Notes under the pieces: model-generated
What the model was told of the DNA's origin: nothing
The model's input: the letters and a program-made list of their open reading frames with translations, nothing else
The model's database searches: none
Source: Crocinitomicaceae bacterium
GTDB taxonomy: Bacteria > Bacteroidota > Bacteroidia > Flavobacteriales_D > Crocinitomicaceae
NCBI GenBank assembly: GCA_002709305.1
Contig: PAQM01000006.1
Coordinates: 1-64,000, forward strand
DNA length: 64,000 nt
Direction of reading: 5' to 3'
Translations under genes and position numbers: made by a program
Part shown: positions 35,924 through 45,279 of the stretch, one piece after another
Numbering within the stretch: the stretch's first letter is position 1
How the letters are laid out: the number at the start of each line of letters is the position of its first letter

Positions 35924-37569
35924 TTTTTAGTATTTAGACGTTTGTAGAAACGAAATCCTCCCTTAGATTTTATTAACTTAAAGTTCTTGTTGTTATCAAG
36001 TTCCATATTTGTTGATTTTGAAACTAAATAAACAGGTTTATCAATATTTCCATTTAATAACCAATCTTTATTCAATCTATCATTTTTTAATCCGTAGGGC
36101 TGTTTAGTATAAAAATACTGAGCATAACTTTTATAACCGAAACATTCAACATATACATCTTTATCCTCCAAACTTGAATAAAATTCAATAACAGGCCCCT
36201 GCGTAATCTTTTCTATTTTAGGTATAATAAAAAATAAAATAAAGATTAGAGTTAATCCAATTGTTGAACTAATAGTAATGACTGTTTTAATTATTTTTTC
36301 TTTTTTAAACAGTAAAAATGATATAATAACACCAGTAATAAAATATATCCCTATCATAAATTCCATACCATTCCAATGTACATCATTTTTAAGTGATTCA
36401 ATAGCGAAATCATCATTTATATATGGGAATATTATCTCTTTATTAATTAATATTAACGGTATTAATGTAATTATTAAACCTATTAATAATCCTATTAAAA
36501 GGAATAGTCTCAATACATATTTTTTTAATTGAATTTGTTTATTAATTACACTATTTAAATAAAGTGTAGCTAGGAAAGATATTGGTATATATGACATTGA
36601 GGAATAATGAATAATTTTAGTGGTAACTATACTAAAAGTTATCATAACTACCCAAAAAATACAAACCATCCACTTTTGAATATCAAGAGGTGTATTGATA
36701 TTTTTTTTAAATAACTTAGGGAGAGCAATAATAGATATAGGGAAACATCCTACAAATACAACTAAAAAATGATAATAAAATGGTTGTTTATGTCCAGCAA
36801 CATCGGAGTTAAATAACTCTACTTGATATCTTATAAACTTTATTAGCATATCATACCCATTTTGAAAGTATTCAATAAAAAGCCAGATAGAAATTATAAT
36901 TATAATTCCTAATATGAAAAATAAAATATATTTTATGTGAAGTGATATTTTAAAACGTTTGATTAAAGTATAAGTAACAAAAGTCAACGCAAGTAATAAA
37001 AAACCTACAGGGCCTTTAGTTATAACACTCAATCCACTAAAAATACCAGAAAGAAAAGCGTAGGTTGATTTCTTTTTATGACATTTATCCATTGCTATCA
37101 TCATAAAATATATAGATATGAATATGAAATAATTAAAAATAGGATCAATTATTCCTGATTTGAAGTAGATATGGGGAAGGAGGGAACCAAAATATATAAG
37201 TGCCCAAATTATACCGAATGTTTGATTGAAGTGTTTTCTTCCTATATAAAAAAAAGTGAGAAGGTATATCAGCCCAAAAAATGCGTTTGGAAAACGTGCA
37301 GCAAATTCATTTATACCGAAAAAAAACATTGAAACTACTTGTAACCAAAAAAAGAATGGAGGTTTTTCCCAAAAAGATTGGTAATTAATTTGAACTCTTA
37401 AATAATTATTGCTTTCAATCATTTCTCTTGCTGATTCAGCAAAGTTTATTTCATCCCAGTCAAATAAGTGATTGTGACCTAATCCGACAAAAAAAATGAA
37501 AGATAAAAGAACTAATATTAGAACAGCGAAATATTTATTTGTTGTAAGATGTTTTATGAATATTGACAT
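35920..37569 (-). CDS. GT39/ArnT-like membrane glycosyltransferase
   Basis: A 549-residue integral membrane protein with about 12 spans. The first periplasmic loop carries WDEINFAESAREM, the Asp-Glu pair of protein-mannosyltransferase/ArnT enzymes, followed by NYQSFWEKPPFFFW and RFPNAFFG. These transfer sugars from a polyprenyl-phosphate carrier. Two genes upstream is a GT2 enzyme of the dolichol-phosphate-sugar synthase type, which could supply the donor. Coupled to the PHP gene by a one-base overlap. Confidence 0.85.
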   Translation of the reverse strand: MSIFIKHLTTNKYFAVLILVLLSFIFFVGLGHNHLFDWDEINFAESAREMIESNNYLRVQINYQSFWEKPPFFFWLQVVSMFFFGINEFAARFPNAFFGLIYLLTFFYIGRKHFNQTFGIIWALIYFGSLLPHIYFKSGIIDPIFNYFIFISIYFMMIAMDKCHKKKSTYAFLSGIFSGLSVITKGPVGFLLLALTFVTYTLIKRFKISLHIKYILFFILGIIIIISIWLFIEYFQNGYDMLIKFIRYQVELFNSDVAGHKQPFYYHFLVVFVGCFPISIIALPKLFKKNINTPLDIQKWMVCIFWVVMITFSIVTTKIIHYSSMSYIPISFLATLYLNSVINKQIQLKKYVLRLFLLIGLLIGLIITLIPLILINKEIIFPYINDDFAIESLKNDVHWNGMEFMIGIYFITGVIISFLLFKKEKIIKTVITISSTIGLTLIFILFFIIPKIEKITQGPVIEFYSSLEDKDVYVECFGYKSYAQYFYTKQPYGLKNDRLNKDWLLNGNIDKPVYLVSKSTNMELDNNKNFKLIKSKGGFRFYKRLNTKN

Positions 37570-38738
37570 TAATATTTAATTATTTTACGAATTAAGTATG
37601 TAAGTAGAATCATTAATGCAATCATAGAAAGTCTAAAAAACCATGTTAAAGTGAAAATTGATGTTGGTTTTAAATTAGAATTCAAAGGAATCTTTTTTCC
37701 GTCAAATCTTACTAATGGATTCAAGTATAGATCACTATTTTCATTTCTAGAAACAACTCTAATATATGTATCGTCTTCAGTAAATTTATATGTTCCACTA
37801 TCAGTATTTTCTATTGTTTTTTTTATTACACCATTTTGACCAATAAATTCTAATTTATCAACATTATTTTCAAATTTAATTTTAAAGACATTACTATCAT
37901 TTGCATCAATTTCACAACTGATTAAACGATTATCACAGATGCCATTTTTTGAATTTATAGCATATGATTTACCATTTTTAAGATTATTCAGAATGGAATC
38001 TATATTTCGAGTATTTGAAAAAATATTGTTCCAAATTTTAAAAGTAGCTTCATTATGAATATCGTGAGTATCATCGTTTCCAATAATATATGTTAATCTA
38101 CCTGAAGAAAGCGCCTCATCCCAATATTTATCAGATATTCTATAGTGATTTAGAACTTCTGTTAAGTCGTAATTAACCAATCTTTTCATATCCTCAAATG
38201 TTCTACCACCACCAAATTTTGGGTGAGCCATGGCAATAATTACATTCTTGGATTTTAAATTCTCAATTATTTTTTGTTTATGTGAACTTAATTGAAATAA
38301 TGGATAATCCAAATATGACACATCATTACTATTAATTGCTAAATAATGAGACTTAAATATATTATATCCATGTTCGTACATAGGAACATACAAGTCAGTT
38401 AATCCTTCAGCATATTTACTTATTTTATGATAGTTAGAAATTCCTATTATATCATATTCACGGTTATTATATTCATCATATATTTCTTCTTCTGTATTAT
38501 GGCCATTTGTTAAATTACCCCATGCTATAGAGTGTGCGTGGAAATTTCCTTTAAAAGTATTTAAGGGTAAATTTTCATAAGGATTATGTATATAGTTTCC
38601 ATTGAAAGGTTTAGATTCAGGAAAATTATAAATTGTGGTATTTAAGTACAAGATTGAACTAAAAAAACAAATAACTAATAATAGTATGATTAATGTTTTA
38701 AATAAAAATTTAAAAATTGACTTAATAATTTTATTCAT
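37569..38738 (-). CDS. Membrane-anchored PHP-domain phosphoesterase-like protein
   Basis: 389 residues with an N-terminal membrane span (12-32), an extracytoplasmic domain and a second span near the C-terminus. The domain has metal-binding motifs of the PHP superfamily: HAH at 67-69 (NFHAHS), AMAHPKFGG and GNDDTHD. The last 110 residues before the second span form a beta-rich accessory domain. Substrate unknown. It is translationally coupled with both neighbours, a GT2 and a GT39 enzyme, so a role in carrier-lipid sugar or phosphate handling is a reasonable inference. Confidence 0.8.
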   Translation of the reverse strand: MNKIIKSIFKFLFKTLIILLLVICFFSSILYLNTTIYNFPESKPFNGNYIHNPYENLPLNTFKGNFHAHSIAWGNLTNGHNTEEEIYDEYNNREYDIIGISNYHKISKYAEGLTDLYVPMYEHGYNIFKSHYLAINSNDVSYLDYPLFQLSSHKQKIIENLKSKNVIIAMAHPKFGGGRTFEDMKRLVNYDLTEVLNHYRISDKYWDEALSSGRLTYIIGNDDTHDIHNEATFKIWNNIFSNTRNIDSILNNLKNGKSYAINSKNGICDNRLISCEIDANDSNVFKIKFENNVDKLEFIGQNGVIKKTIENTDSGTYKFTEDDTYIRVVSRNENSDLYLNPLVRFDGKKIPLNSNLKPTSIFTLTWFFRLSMIALMILLTYLIRKIIKY

Positions 38739-39481
38739 TATTTGTGAAAAATTTTTGATTTAAATAATCCTATTTTATTAAAAAAGTACTGAAAGGAAAC
38801 TTTTAAAACACCAAATCCATAAGTTGTACTTCTAGATATATTAATAGAAGAAGCATCATCAAAATATTTTGTAGGGCATGTTATTTCACAAATATCATAT
38901 CCTTTATAAAGTATTTGGGCCAACATTTGATTATCAAAAATAAAATCATCAGAATTAATATTGAAATTAATATCTTTTAATACTGAAGCGGAGAACATTC
39001 TATAACCAGTATGATATTCAGATAATTTTTGATTCATTAAAATATTTTGAGATAATGTTAAAAAACGATTTGCTATATATTTGTACATCGGCATTCCACC
39101 TTTAAGTGCACCTTTTCCAAGTATTCTTGATCCTATAACTACTTGATAAACGTCTTTCGCAATTACATAAGCCATACTTTCAATTAATTTAGGAGTGTAC
39201 TGATAATCAGGATGAAGCATAACAACAATATCTGCTCCTAACTCAAGAGCCTTATTATAGCAAGATTTTTGATTTCCCCCATATCCTTTATTTATTTCAT
39301 GTTTAATTACATGTTTTATGCCAATTTCATTTGCTAATATTGCAGTATTGTCAGTACTACAATCATCGACTAATACAACATCATCTACAATGTCAAAAGG
39401 AATTTCATCATAAGTTATTTGTAATGTTTTTTCAGCATTATATGCTGGAAGAATTACAACTAATTTTTTTCCAAGAATCAT
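38738..39481 (-). CDS. GT2 glycosyltransferase, dolichol-phosphate-sugar synthase type
   Basis: 247 residues, GT-A fold: LPAYNAEKTL start, nucleotide-binding DDCSTDNT (39-46), then ADIVVMLHPDYQYTP with the metal-binding DxD-like Asp, and SRILGKGALKGGMP. There is no C-terminal membrane domain of the kind some homologues carry. Probably transfers a sugar to polyprenyl phosphate, feeding the GT39 enzyme two genes downstream. First gene of the three-gene coupled set, 55 bases after the repeat-protein gene. Confidence 0.85.
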   Translation of the reverse strand: MILGKKLVVILPAYNAEKTLQITYDEIPFDIVDDVVLVDDCSTDNTAILANEIGIKHVIKHEINKGYGGNQKSCYNKALELGADIVVMLHPDYQYTPKLIESMAYVIAKDVYQVVIGSRILGKGALKGGMPMYKYIANRFLTLSQNILMNQKLSEYHTGYRMFSASVLKDINFNINSDDFIFDNQMLAQILYKGYDICEITCPTKYFDDASSINISRSTTYGFGVLKVSFQYFFNKIGLFKSKIFHK

Positions 39482-39536
39482 TATATAAATTATTTAATAA
39501 CAAAAATAAAAACAATGCTAAGATTTTAATTTGAAA

Positions 39537-40016
39537 TTATAAATCTCTTCCAAAGGTATGGATATCATTATGATTTTCTTCAATTTTATCTTTTACCTTT
39601 TTTATTGATTTTGTTAACATAAATATATCAACAGGTGTGTTTTTACGAATCCACAATAGACTCTCTTTATTATCTTCAACTGAAAGTCCAATATGGTATA
39701 GAATATCATATCTATGGGTTTTTAACCATTTTTGAGCACTTTCATTACCTTCTGCAGCATTAACCATTGCTAATAAATGAGGATAACCATTTTTCTCTAA
39801 CCACTCTCTTGCTTCATCTTTTAAATAAATAGCATAAGTTGTCATCACTAATTCTGGATATCCATTATCTTTTAACCAGAATAAAAATTTATCATTTCCT
39901 TCAATTGCTTTACTCCAAGCAATAATTATTTTACCATCATAGTTGATAGGTTTAACAGAATGTTTGACAAGATTATTTATATTGTGTTGTCTTTTTTTTT
40001 TGAAAAAATTAAACAT
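39537..40016 (-). CDS. Unknown protein with four exact 25-residue Trp repeats
   Basis: 159 residues, cytoplasmic. Residues 37-136 form four back-to-back units of exactly 25 residues with a Trp at position 11 of each (W47, W72, W97, W122) and a consensus close to AxEGNxxAxxWLxxNGYPxLxxxx. The unit is predicted as a helix pair. The N-terminal 36 residues are basic and the tail polar. I do not recognise the family. Its start codon overlaps the end of the nucleoside-recognition gene by 8 bases, so it is probably translated with it; a partner role for that membrane protein is inference. Confidence 0.75.
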   Translation of the reverse strand: MFNFFKKKRQHNINNLVKHSVKPINYDGKIIIAWSKAIEGNDKFLFWLKDNGYPELVMTTYAIYLKDEAREWLEKNGYPHLLAMVNAAEGNESAQKWLKTHRYDILYHIGLSVEDNKESLLWIRKNTPVDIFMLTKSIKKVKDKIEENHNDIHTFGRDL

Positions 40017-41241
40017 TTGTATAAAATAAATATGAAATTATTATTGATACTATTATAGCAACAAAATCACATAAAAGCCCTGCGCTTACTGCATATCTAG
40101 TATTTTTTATTTTGACTGAACCAAAATATACTGCAAGTACATAAAATGTCGTCTCTGTTGATCCTTGCATAGTTGCTGCTATTTTTTCTTGAATAGAATC
40201 TATATTAAAGTTGTTTATTATTTCCACATACGCACCTCTAGCACCTCCACCGCTAAGTGGCTTCATAAATGCAACAGGAAGTGCATCAACCCACTCAAGC
40301 ATAGTACAACCAAATACTATGGCAATTTCTTTAATCATATTACTAATAACATCTAGCGAACCTGAAGCTCTAAAAACAGCTATAGCAGAAAGTATAGCAA
40401 TTAAATATGGTATAATTGAAATTGCAACATTAAACCCTTCTTTTGCTCCATCAATAAATGATTCATATACATTTACCTTCTTTTTCCAAGAAAGAAGCAT
40501 AAATAAAATTATTATTAAAAATATAATTAAATTACCTCCAACATTTGATATAATTGGAGCATTTTCAGGGTGATTAATTATATAGTATAATAATATTATT
40601 ATTAGAGTTGTTATGCTGCCTAAGTAAGCAATAATAGTAGTGTTAAACAAGTTGATTTTTTGTCTAATCGAAACATATATTAAACCAAATAGAGATGAAA
40701 TAAAAGTAGTGACTAAAATGGGAAGAAATACACTAGTAGGAGATACTGAATCAACACGTAAAGCAAATATTGATACAGGTATTAATGTTAATCCAGATGT
40801 ATTTAATACTAGAAACATTATTTGAGCATTGGATGCTTTATCCTTGTCTTTATTTAAAGATTGTAATTCTTTCATTGCTTTTAATCCTAAAGGAGTTGCA
40901 GCATTATCTAATCCTAACATGTTTGCGCTAAAATTCATCATCATTGCACCATTTGCAGGGTGATCTTTTGGAACTTCAGGGAATAATCGAGAAAATAAAG
41001 GACTTACGATTTTTGTTAAATATTTAATAGCTCCACCATTTTCGCCAATTTTCATTATTCCCATCCAAAAACAAAGTATTCCAGTTAAAGCTAATGAAAT
41101 AGTAAAGCCAGTTTCAGCAGCTTGGAAAAGAGAATCAATAAGATTTTTAAATATATCTACATCTTGCCAAAAAAATAATTTTATTATTCCAACAATCATT
41201 GAAATAATAAACATACCTATCCATATTCTATTTAATATCAT
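40009..41241 (-). CDS. Nucleoside-recognition domain membrane protein (SpmA/SpmB-type fusion)
   Basis: 410 residues with about nine spans and two gate-like halves. Motifs include AAETGFTISLALTGILCFWMG and AAMQGSTETTFYVLAVYFGSV, as well as SPLFSRLFPEVPKDHPANGAMMMNFSANMLGLDNAATPLG. These match the Gate / nucleoside recognition domain of SpmA and SpmB, here fused in one chain. The transported compound is unknown. It is the upstream gene of the pair with the 25-residue-repeat protein. Confidence 0.85.
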   Translation of the reverse strand: MILNRIWIGMFIISMIVGIIKLFFWQDVDIFKNLIDSLFQAAETGFTISLALTGILCFWMGIMKIGENGGAIKYLTKIVSPLFSRLFPEVPKDHPANGAMMMNFSANMLGLDNAATPLGLKAMKELQSLNKDKDKASNAQIMFLVLNTSGLTLIPVSIFALRVDSVSPTSVFLPILVTTFISSLFGLIYVSIRQKINLFNTTIIAYLGSITTLIIILLYYIINHPENAPIISNVGGNLIIFLIIILFMLLSWKKKVNVYESFIDGAKEGFNVAISIIPYLIAILSAIAVFRASGSLDVISNMIKEIAIVFGCTMLEWVDALPVAFMKPLSGGGARGAYVEIINNFNIDSIQEKIAATMQGSTETTFYVLAVYFGSVKIKNTRYAVSAGLLCDFVAIIVSIIISYLFYTNV

Positions 41242-41316
41242 ATGTAAATATCGTTATTATTTACTAGTATTTTATTCTCAACTCCAACTGAAGTATTAAC
41301 ATGTAGTTAATGATAA

Positions 41317-41880
41317 TTATTTGTCATTTAGACATATTTTAATGAAATTCCCTAGTAAAACATGACCTAAATTACCAGATACTTCTGGATGAAATTGTAC
41401 ACCAAATATTTTTTTTTCTTTATGTTCCATCATTTCATTAGCTGAACTATTTGATGAAGCTATATGATTAAATTGTTTAGGTATTGAAATTATTTCACAA
41501 TGATCTTCCATCATTTCGAATATTAACGGTAAACTAAATAATAAATCACTTGATTTTATTGTATTAATTTTTTCCCAAGTTCTAACTGGAACTATTTTTT
41601 TAATAAAAGAACCATAAATTAAACCTATAATTTGATGTCCAAAACATATTCCTAATATAGGAAACTTAGTAGTTTTTATCCATTTAAATTTTTCAATATA
41701 TGGTTTAGTATCAAATTCACTTAGTAGTATTGGAGCACCTGAAATAATTACACCTTTAATGTTTTTTAAATCGTCTAATTTAAAATCATTTAATTTACAT
41801 ATGTTTACATCAATATTTGGCTTGATAATTTCACCAATATTTTTTGTTTTTTCACTACCACAATCAATAATCAAAATCAT
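41317..41880 (-). CDS. Class I glutamine amidotransferase
   Basis: 187 residues, one domain, homologous to the glutaminase half of GMP synthetase. The nucleophile elbow is GICFGHQIIG and the His-Glu pair is in FGVQFHPEVSG. No synthetase domain follows, so it must pass ammonia to a separate partner or hydrolyse a gamma-glutamyl compound. Its ATG overlaps the tsaC-like stop by 4 bases (41877-41880), and it is the last gene of the mutL operon. Function unknown beyond the reaction class. Confidence 0.75.
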   Translation of the reverse strand: MILIIDCGSEKTKNIGEIIKPNIDVNICKLNDFKLDDLKNIKGVIISGAPILLSEFDTKPYIEKFKWIKTTKFPILGICFGHQIIGLIYGSFIKKIVPVRTWEKINTIKSSDLLFSLPLIFEMMEDHCEIISIPKQFNHIASSNSSANEMMEHKEKKIFGVQFHPEVSGNLGHVLLGNFIKICLNDK

Positions 41881-42491
41881 AATTCTATTTTTCCTATCCC
41901 TTGTCGGATGATTTTAATTTGGTCAATGCAATTAACTATAGTTGAAGGTTCTAGATTTCCAGAGCCACCATCAATGATTAATTCTGCTTTTTGATGAAAA
42001 TTTTCATAAATTATATTTGGATCAGTATAATATTCCTGGATTTTATCTTGACTATCTTTAAGCGATGTTGTTGCAATTGGATTACCTAATAAACTAACTA
42101 TTTTAGTAATAATTTTATTATCAGGTATTCGAATTCCTATTTCTTTTTTTTTATTCTCAAATAAATGTGGAATTTTATTTGTTGCTTCTAATATAAATGT
42201 AAAAGGTCCTGGTAGCGATTTGTTTAGTATTTTATAAGTTCGCCTCTCAATAGGTTTTACATATTCAGATAAATTACTAAGACTAGAAAAAATAATAGAA
42301 AATTTTGCTTTATTTAATTTCACTTTTTTAATCAAGGCTAAATTATATAAAGCGTTTTTATTATATAAATCACAACCTATTGCATAGACAGTATCTGTTG
42401 GAAAGATAATTAATCCTCCTTTTTTTAAAACATTAACAGATTGTTCAATTAATCTATCATCAATATTATTTTTATTTATTTTAATTAACAT
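41877..42491 (-). CDS. tsaC: L-threonylcarbamoyladenylate synthase (Sua5/YrdC family)
   Basis: Makes the threonylcarbamoyl-AMP intermediate for t6A in tRNA. The 204-residue protein has the YrdC fold hallmarks: GGLIIFPTDTVYAIGCDLYN near 27, KVKLNKAKFSIIFSS, GPFTFILEAT and NPIATTSLKDS, then ELIIDGGSGNLEPSTIV. It is the short TsaC form without a Sua5 C-terminal domain. It is embedded in the mutL operon, coupled to the downstream amidotransferase gene by a 4-base overlap and 10 bases after the EEP gene. Some relatives have other functions, so the call is strong but not certain. Confidence 0.88.
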   Translation of the reverse strand: MLIKINKNNIDDRLIEQSVNVLKKGGLIIFPTDTVYAIGCDLYNKNALYNLALIKKVKLNKAKFSIIFSSLSNLSEYVKPIERRTYKILNKSLPGPFTFILEATNKIPHLFENKKKEIGIRIPDNKIITKIVSLLGNPIATTSLKDSQDKIQEYYTDPNIIYENFHQKAELIIDGGSGNLEPSTIVNCIDQIKIIRQGIGKIEL

Positions 42492-42501
42492 TTATATATG
42501 A

Positions 42502-43623
42502 TTAATTTTTAATATAAATATTGCAGTCTATTGCATAATGATCGCTTAATTTATTTTTTTGAACATTAAACTTTTGTGATCCAAGATTTTCAGAATGAAA
42601 AATATAATCAATTCTCATTGGTAAGAATATATCTGCATATGTCGAGCCTATTCCAAATGAAGTATTTCGATAAGCATCGGTTAAAATAGAGTTGAATTGA
42701 TTATAACAATATGAAGTTGGTGTATCATTAAAATCTCCACAAATTATAATATTTTTTTTATGAGAGTTGGTTATATGATTTTTTATCATGTCTACTTGTT
42801 TAGCGCGAACACTATATGCTTTTTGCATTTTTTGCATCATATTGATAATATTATATGATGAATTAGAGTTTTTATTTCTAGAATTAAAAATTTCATAATC
42901 TTCTTTTTCAAGTCTTATAGATTGTAAATGAACATTATATACTCGAAAAGTATCAGTTTTCTTTATTATATCAGCATAAATACAATAATTATAATTCCAC
43001 TTGTGTGTTTTAAAATTAATTTTCCCTTTTTTTATAATAGGGTATTTAGAAAATATAGTTACACCAAATTTTTGTCTTTGTTTATTTTTCTTAGCAAATT
43101 GTTCGTGTATATATTTTATATCCATTATTTCAATTATTGTATCTTTTGTTCTAAATGAAGATGGTGGATCTTGATCATAAAATTCTTGAAAACAGATAAT
43201 ATCAGGATTTTGTTTTTTTACATACTCAATAATTTTATTTTTATTCTTATATGATTGATTTATATTATCATTATATAAATCAAATAGATGAACATTGTAA
43301 CTCATGATTTTAATTAAATTACTGTTTTTGGTAATTTGATTAAATCCAAAACAAAATGTTCGAAAATGAAATTTCCCACCTAATAATATAGTTATTAGTA
43401 TAATAATAGACCACCTAGATCTTTTTATGATCCAAATAATTAGAAGAAATAGATTAATAAAGAAAATGGGTAAATATGCTAATCCAAAAAAAGGTAATAT
43501 AGATATTGAATTGGGTTTTATATTTGGTGAAACGTATGATAAAATAAGAGATAATAAGGAAATGATAGTTATTAAAATGAATAAAGTATTAAAAGCAATT
43601 AGTTTTTTTAATAACTTCTTCAT
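42502..43623 (-). CDS. Membrane-anchored endonuclease/exonuclease/phosphatase-family protein
   Basis: 373 residues. Three hydrophobic segments occupy the first 100 residues (about 12-34, 44-66, 72-88), followed by an EEP domain facing the outside: SYNVHLFDLYN, IICFQEFYD, GDFNDTPTSY and the terminal SDHYAIDCNIYI, all metal or phosphate contacts of the DNase I-like fold. The substrate could be a nucleic acid or a phospholipid. It overlaps the rhomboid stop by 4 bases and precedes tsaC, so it belongs to the mutL operon. Confidence 0.82.
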   Translation of the reverse strand: MKKLLKKLIAFNTLFILITIISLLSLILSYVSPNIKPNSISILPFFGLAYLPIFFINLFLLIIWIIKRSRWSIIILITILLGGKFHFRTFCFGFNQITKNSNLIKIMSYNVHLFDLYNDNINQSYKNKNKIIEYVKKQNPDIICFQEFYDQDPPSSFRTKDTIIEIMDIKYIHEQFAKKNKQRQKFGVTIFSKYPIIKKGKINFKTHKWNYNYCIYADIIKKTDTFRVYNVHLQSIRLEKEDYEIFNSRNKNSNSSYNIINMMQKMQKAYSVRAKQVDMIKNHITNSHKKNIIICGDFNDTPTSYCYNQFNSILTDAYRNTSFGIGSTYADIFLPMRIDYIFHSENLGSQKFNVQKNKLSDHYAIDCNIYIKN

Positions 43624-44528
43624 TGTTCACTTTGTTTAAATAAATAATCTTTTTCTTTTTTTGATAAAGATTCATAACCAGATTTAGATATCTTATCTAA
43701 GATTTTGTCTATTTTATCTTGACGATTTTTATGATCTACATTGTATTCTTCGTCTGTCTTAAAGCGTTTGTTTTTTTGGTGTTTCTTATGGAACTTTAAC
43801 CCTGTATTTCTATTCTTTAATAGTTTAATAAATTTATTCCAAAAGTTATCTGAAAGGTTAATTATATTATTTGGTTTGTTTATATTTTTAATTGATAATA
43901 AACCTATAATTGCCCCACCTAAATGAGCAAAATGAGCGGTGCCATCTTCTTTACCAAGCGCTAATAAATCAAAAGTGATGAATATTCCTGCTAAGAGAAT
44001 AATCCTAACAGGTAAAACACCGAATAAATTAAGTTTCAAATTTGGTCTGTAAAATGCAGTTGCAATAAAAATAGCCATAATTGAACCTGAAGCCCCTACT
44101 ATGATATCATTAAAAATTTGAAGCTTTGGGAAAATGGTGTGCGCAATTATCTCAAATATACCACCAGTTAAGCCACCTATTATATAGATTAGAATCAATC
44201 TTCTACTATTAAATATTTGTTCAAATATTTTACCTGAAAAATATAAAAAAATCATATTAAATAATAAATGCATAAAGTCATAATGTGAGAATATACTTGT
44301 GAATAATCCCCAAGGATGTTTAATGAAGTCAATAAGGTTAGTATGTAAGCCAGATATGTGGTATGTAAAAAAATCAATAAAAACGGATTCATTATTCATT
44401 ACTAACGAAAAGAAAACATCTATAATATTGATTATTAGAAATATACTTACGTTAATAAAAATTATTTTAATGGTCGAGCCACCATTTTTATATTGATATT
44501 TTAATTCATTTAATAAATCCCTTTCCAT
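43620..44528 (-). CDS. Rhomboid intramembrane protease (second of a tandem pair)
   Basis: 302 residues from the ATG at 44528, which shares a base with the stop of the upstream rhomboid gene (TAATG); an upstream in-frame ATG at 44561 would add 11 residues but is less likely. Six spans, with the serine nucleophile in GASGS at Ser147 and the catalytic histidine in AHFAHLGG at His202, plus HYDFMHLLFNM with the L1/TM2 His-Asn residues. The C-terminal 80 residues are a charged cytoplasmic tail (KFHKKHQKNKRFK) absent from its neighbour. Substrates unknown. Confidence 0.87.
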   Translation of the reverse strand: MERDLLNELKYQYKNGGSTIKIIFINVSIFLIINIIDVFFSLVMNNESVFIDFFTYHISGLHTNLIDFIKHPWGLFTSIFSHYDFMHLLFNMIFLYFSGKIFEQIFNSRRLILIYIIGGLTGGIFEIIAHTIFPKLQIFNDIIVGASGSIMAIFIATAFYRPNLKLNLFGVLPVRIILLAGIFITFDLLALGKEDGTAHFAHLGGAIIGLLSIKNINKPNNIINLSDNFWNKFIKLLKNRNTGLKFHKKHQKNKRFKTDEEYNVDHKNRQDKIDKILDKISKSGYESLSKKEKDYLFKQSEQ

Positions 44529-45277
44529 TAATAAAAGTTTTGTCGATCTGTTTTTCGCCAAATTATCACCATTAATATTCCAACTATAGCACCTCCTACA
44601 TGAGCTAAATGAGCAATTTGGTCGTTAGTGTTGAAAAAACTATTATAGGTTTCTAAAATCAGGTATCCACCAATTAAATATTTTGCTTTTATAGGTATTG
44701 GAGGAAATAAAAGCATAAGTTTTGTATTTGGGAATAATAGTGCGAAACCTGAAAGGAGACCAAATATGGCTCCAGAAGCACCTACAATTGTACTTTTAGT
44801 CATTAGTATATAATCACTAAGTATTTGATTTGATTTATTTGAATTAATAGATATTAAATCATATTTTTCGTTAAATATTTTATTGTTAAGTGAAGATAAA
44901 TCATATCCATCCATAAGTAATTGCTCCTTCAATTCAAAAATCTGCCAAACACCAATTGTATTATACAATGCAATTGCTCCTAAACCACATGAAAAATAAA
45001 AAATAAAATATTTTTTGGGACCCCATATACGTTCTAGATGTGAGCCAAACATAACTAATAAAAGCATATTAAATATAATATGAAAATAATCAGTTAAGCT
45101 ATGCATAAACATATGCGTAATAATTTGAAAAGGTTTAAAAAAAAATGAATTAAAATAATGTGCTCCCAATAATTGTGATATATTAATACCTTTTGTTTCT
45201 AAAACATTTGCTGCAAAGAAAAATAATACATTTAGTATTAATAAATTTTTTGTTACAGGTGGTAAATTTTTTAGCAT
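44528..45277 (-). CDS. Rhomboid intramembrane protease (first of a tandem pair)
   Basis: 249 residues with Ser168 in GASGA and His226 in AHLAHVGG as the catalytic dyad, and HSLTDYFHIIFNMLLL carrying the conserved L1 His-Asn positions. A loop of about 50 residues (111-160) with few hydrophobic residues is inserted before the nucleophile span; the neighbouring copy lacks it, so the two probably have different substrates. The pair is inside the mutL operon, 2 bases after mutL, and the stop overlaps the start of the second copy. Confidence 0.88.
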   Translation of the reverse strand: MLKNLPPVTKNLLILNVLFFFAANVLETKGINISQLLGAHYFNSFFFKPFQIITHMFMHSLTDYFHIIFNMLLLVMFGSHLERIWGPKKYFIFYFSCGLGAIALYNTIGVWQIFELKEQLLMDGYDLSSLNNKIFNEKYDLISINSNKSNQILSDYILMTKSTIVGASGAIFGLLSGFALLFPNTKLMLLFPPIPIKAKYLIGGYLILETYNSFFNTNDQIAHLAHVGGAIVGILMVIIWRKTDRQNFY

Positions 45278-45279
45278 GT

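Noticed and set aside
40009-41241. Sporulation proteins (SpmA/SpmB)
   Set aside because: The names reflect domain homology only; fused forms are widespread in non-sporulating Bacteroidota, and no sporulation genes are nearby.
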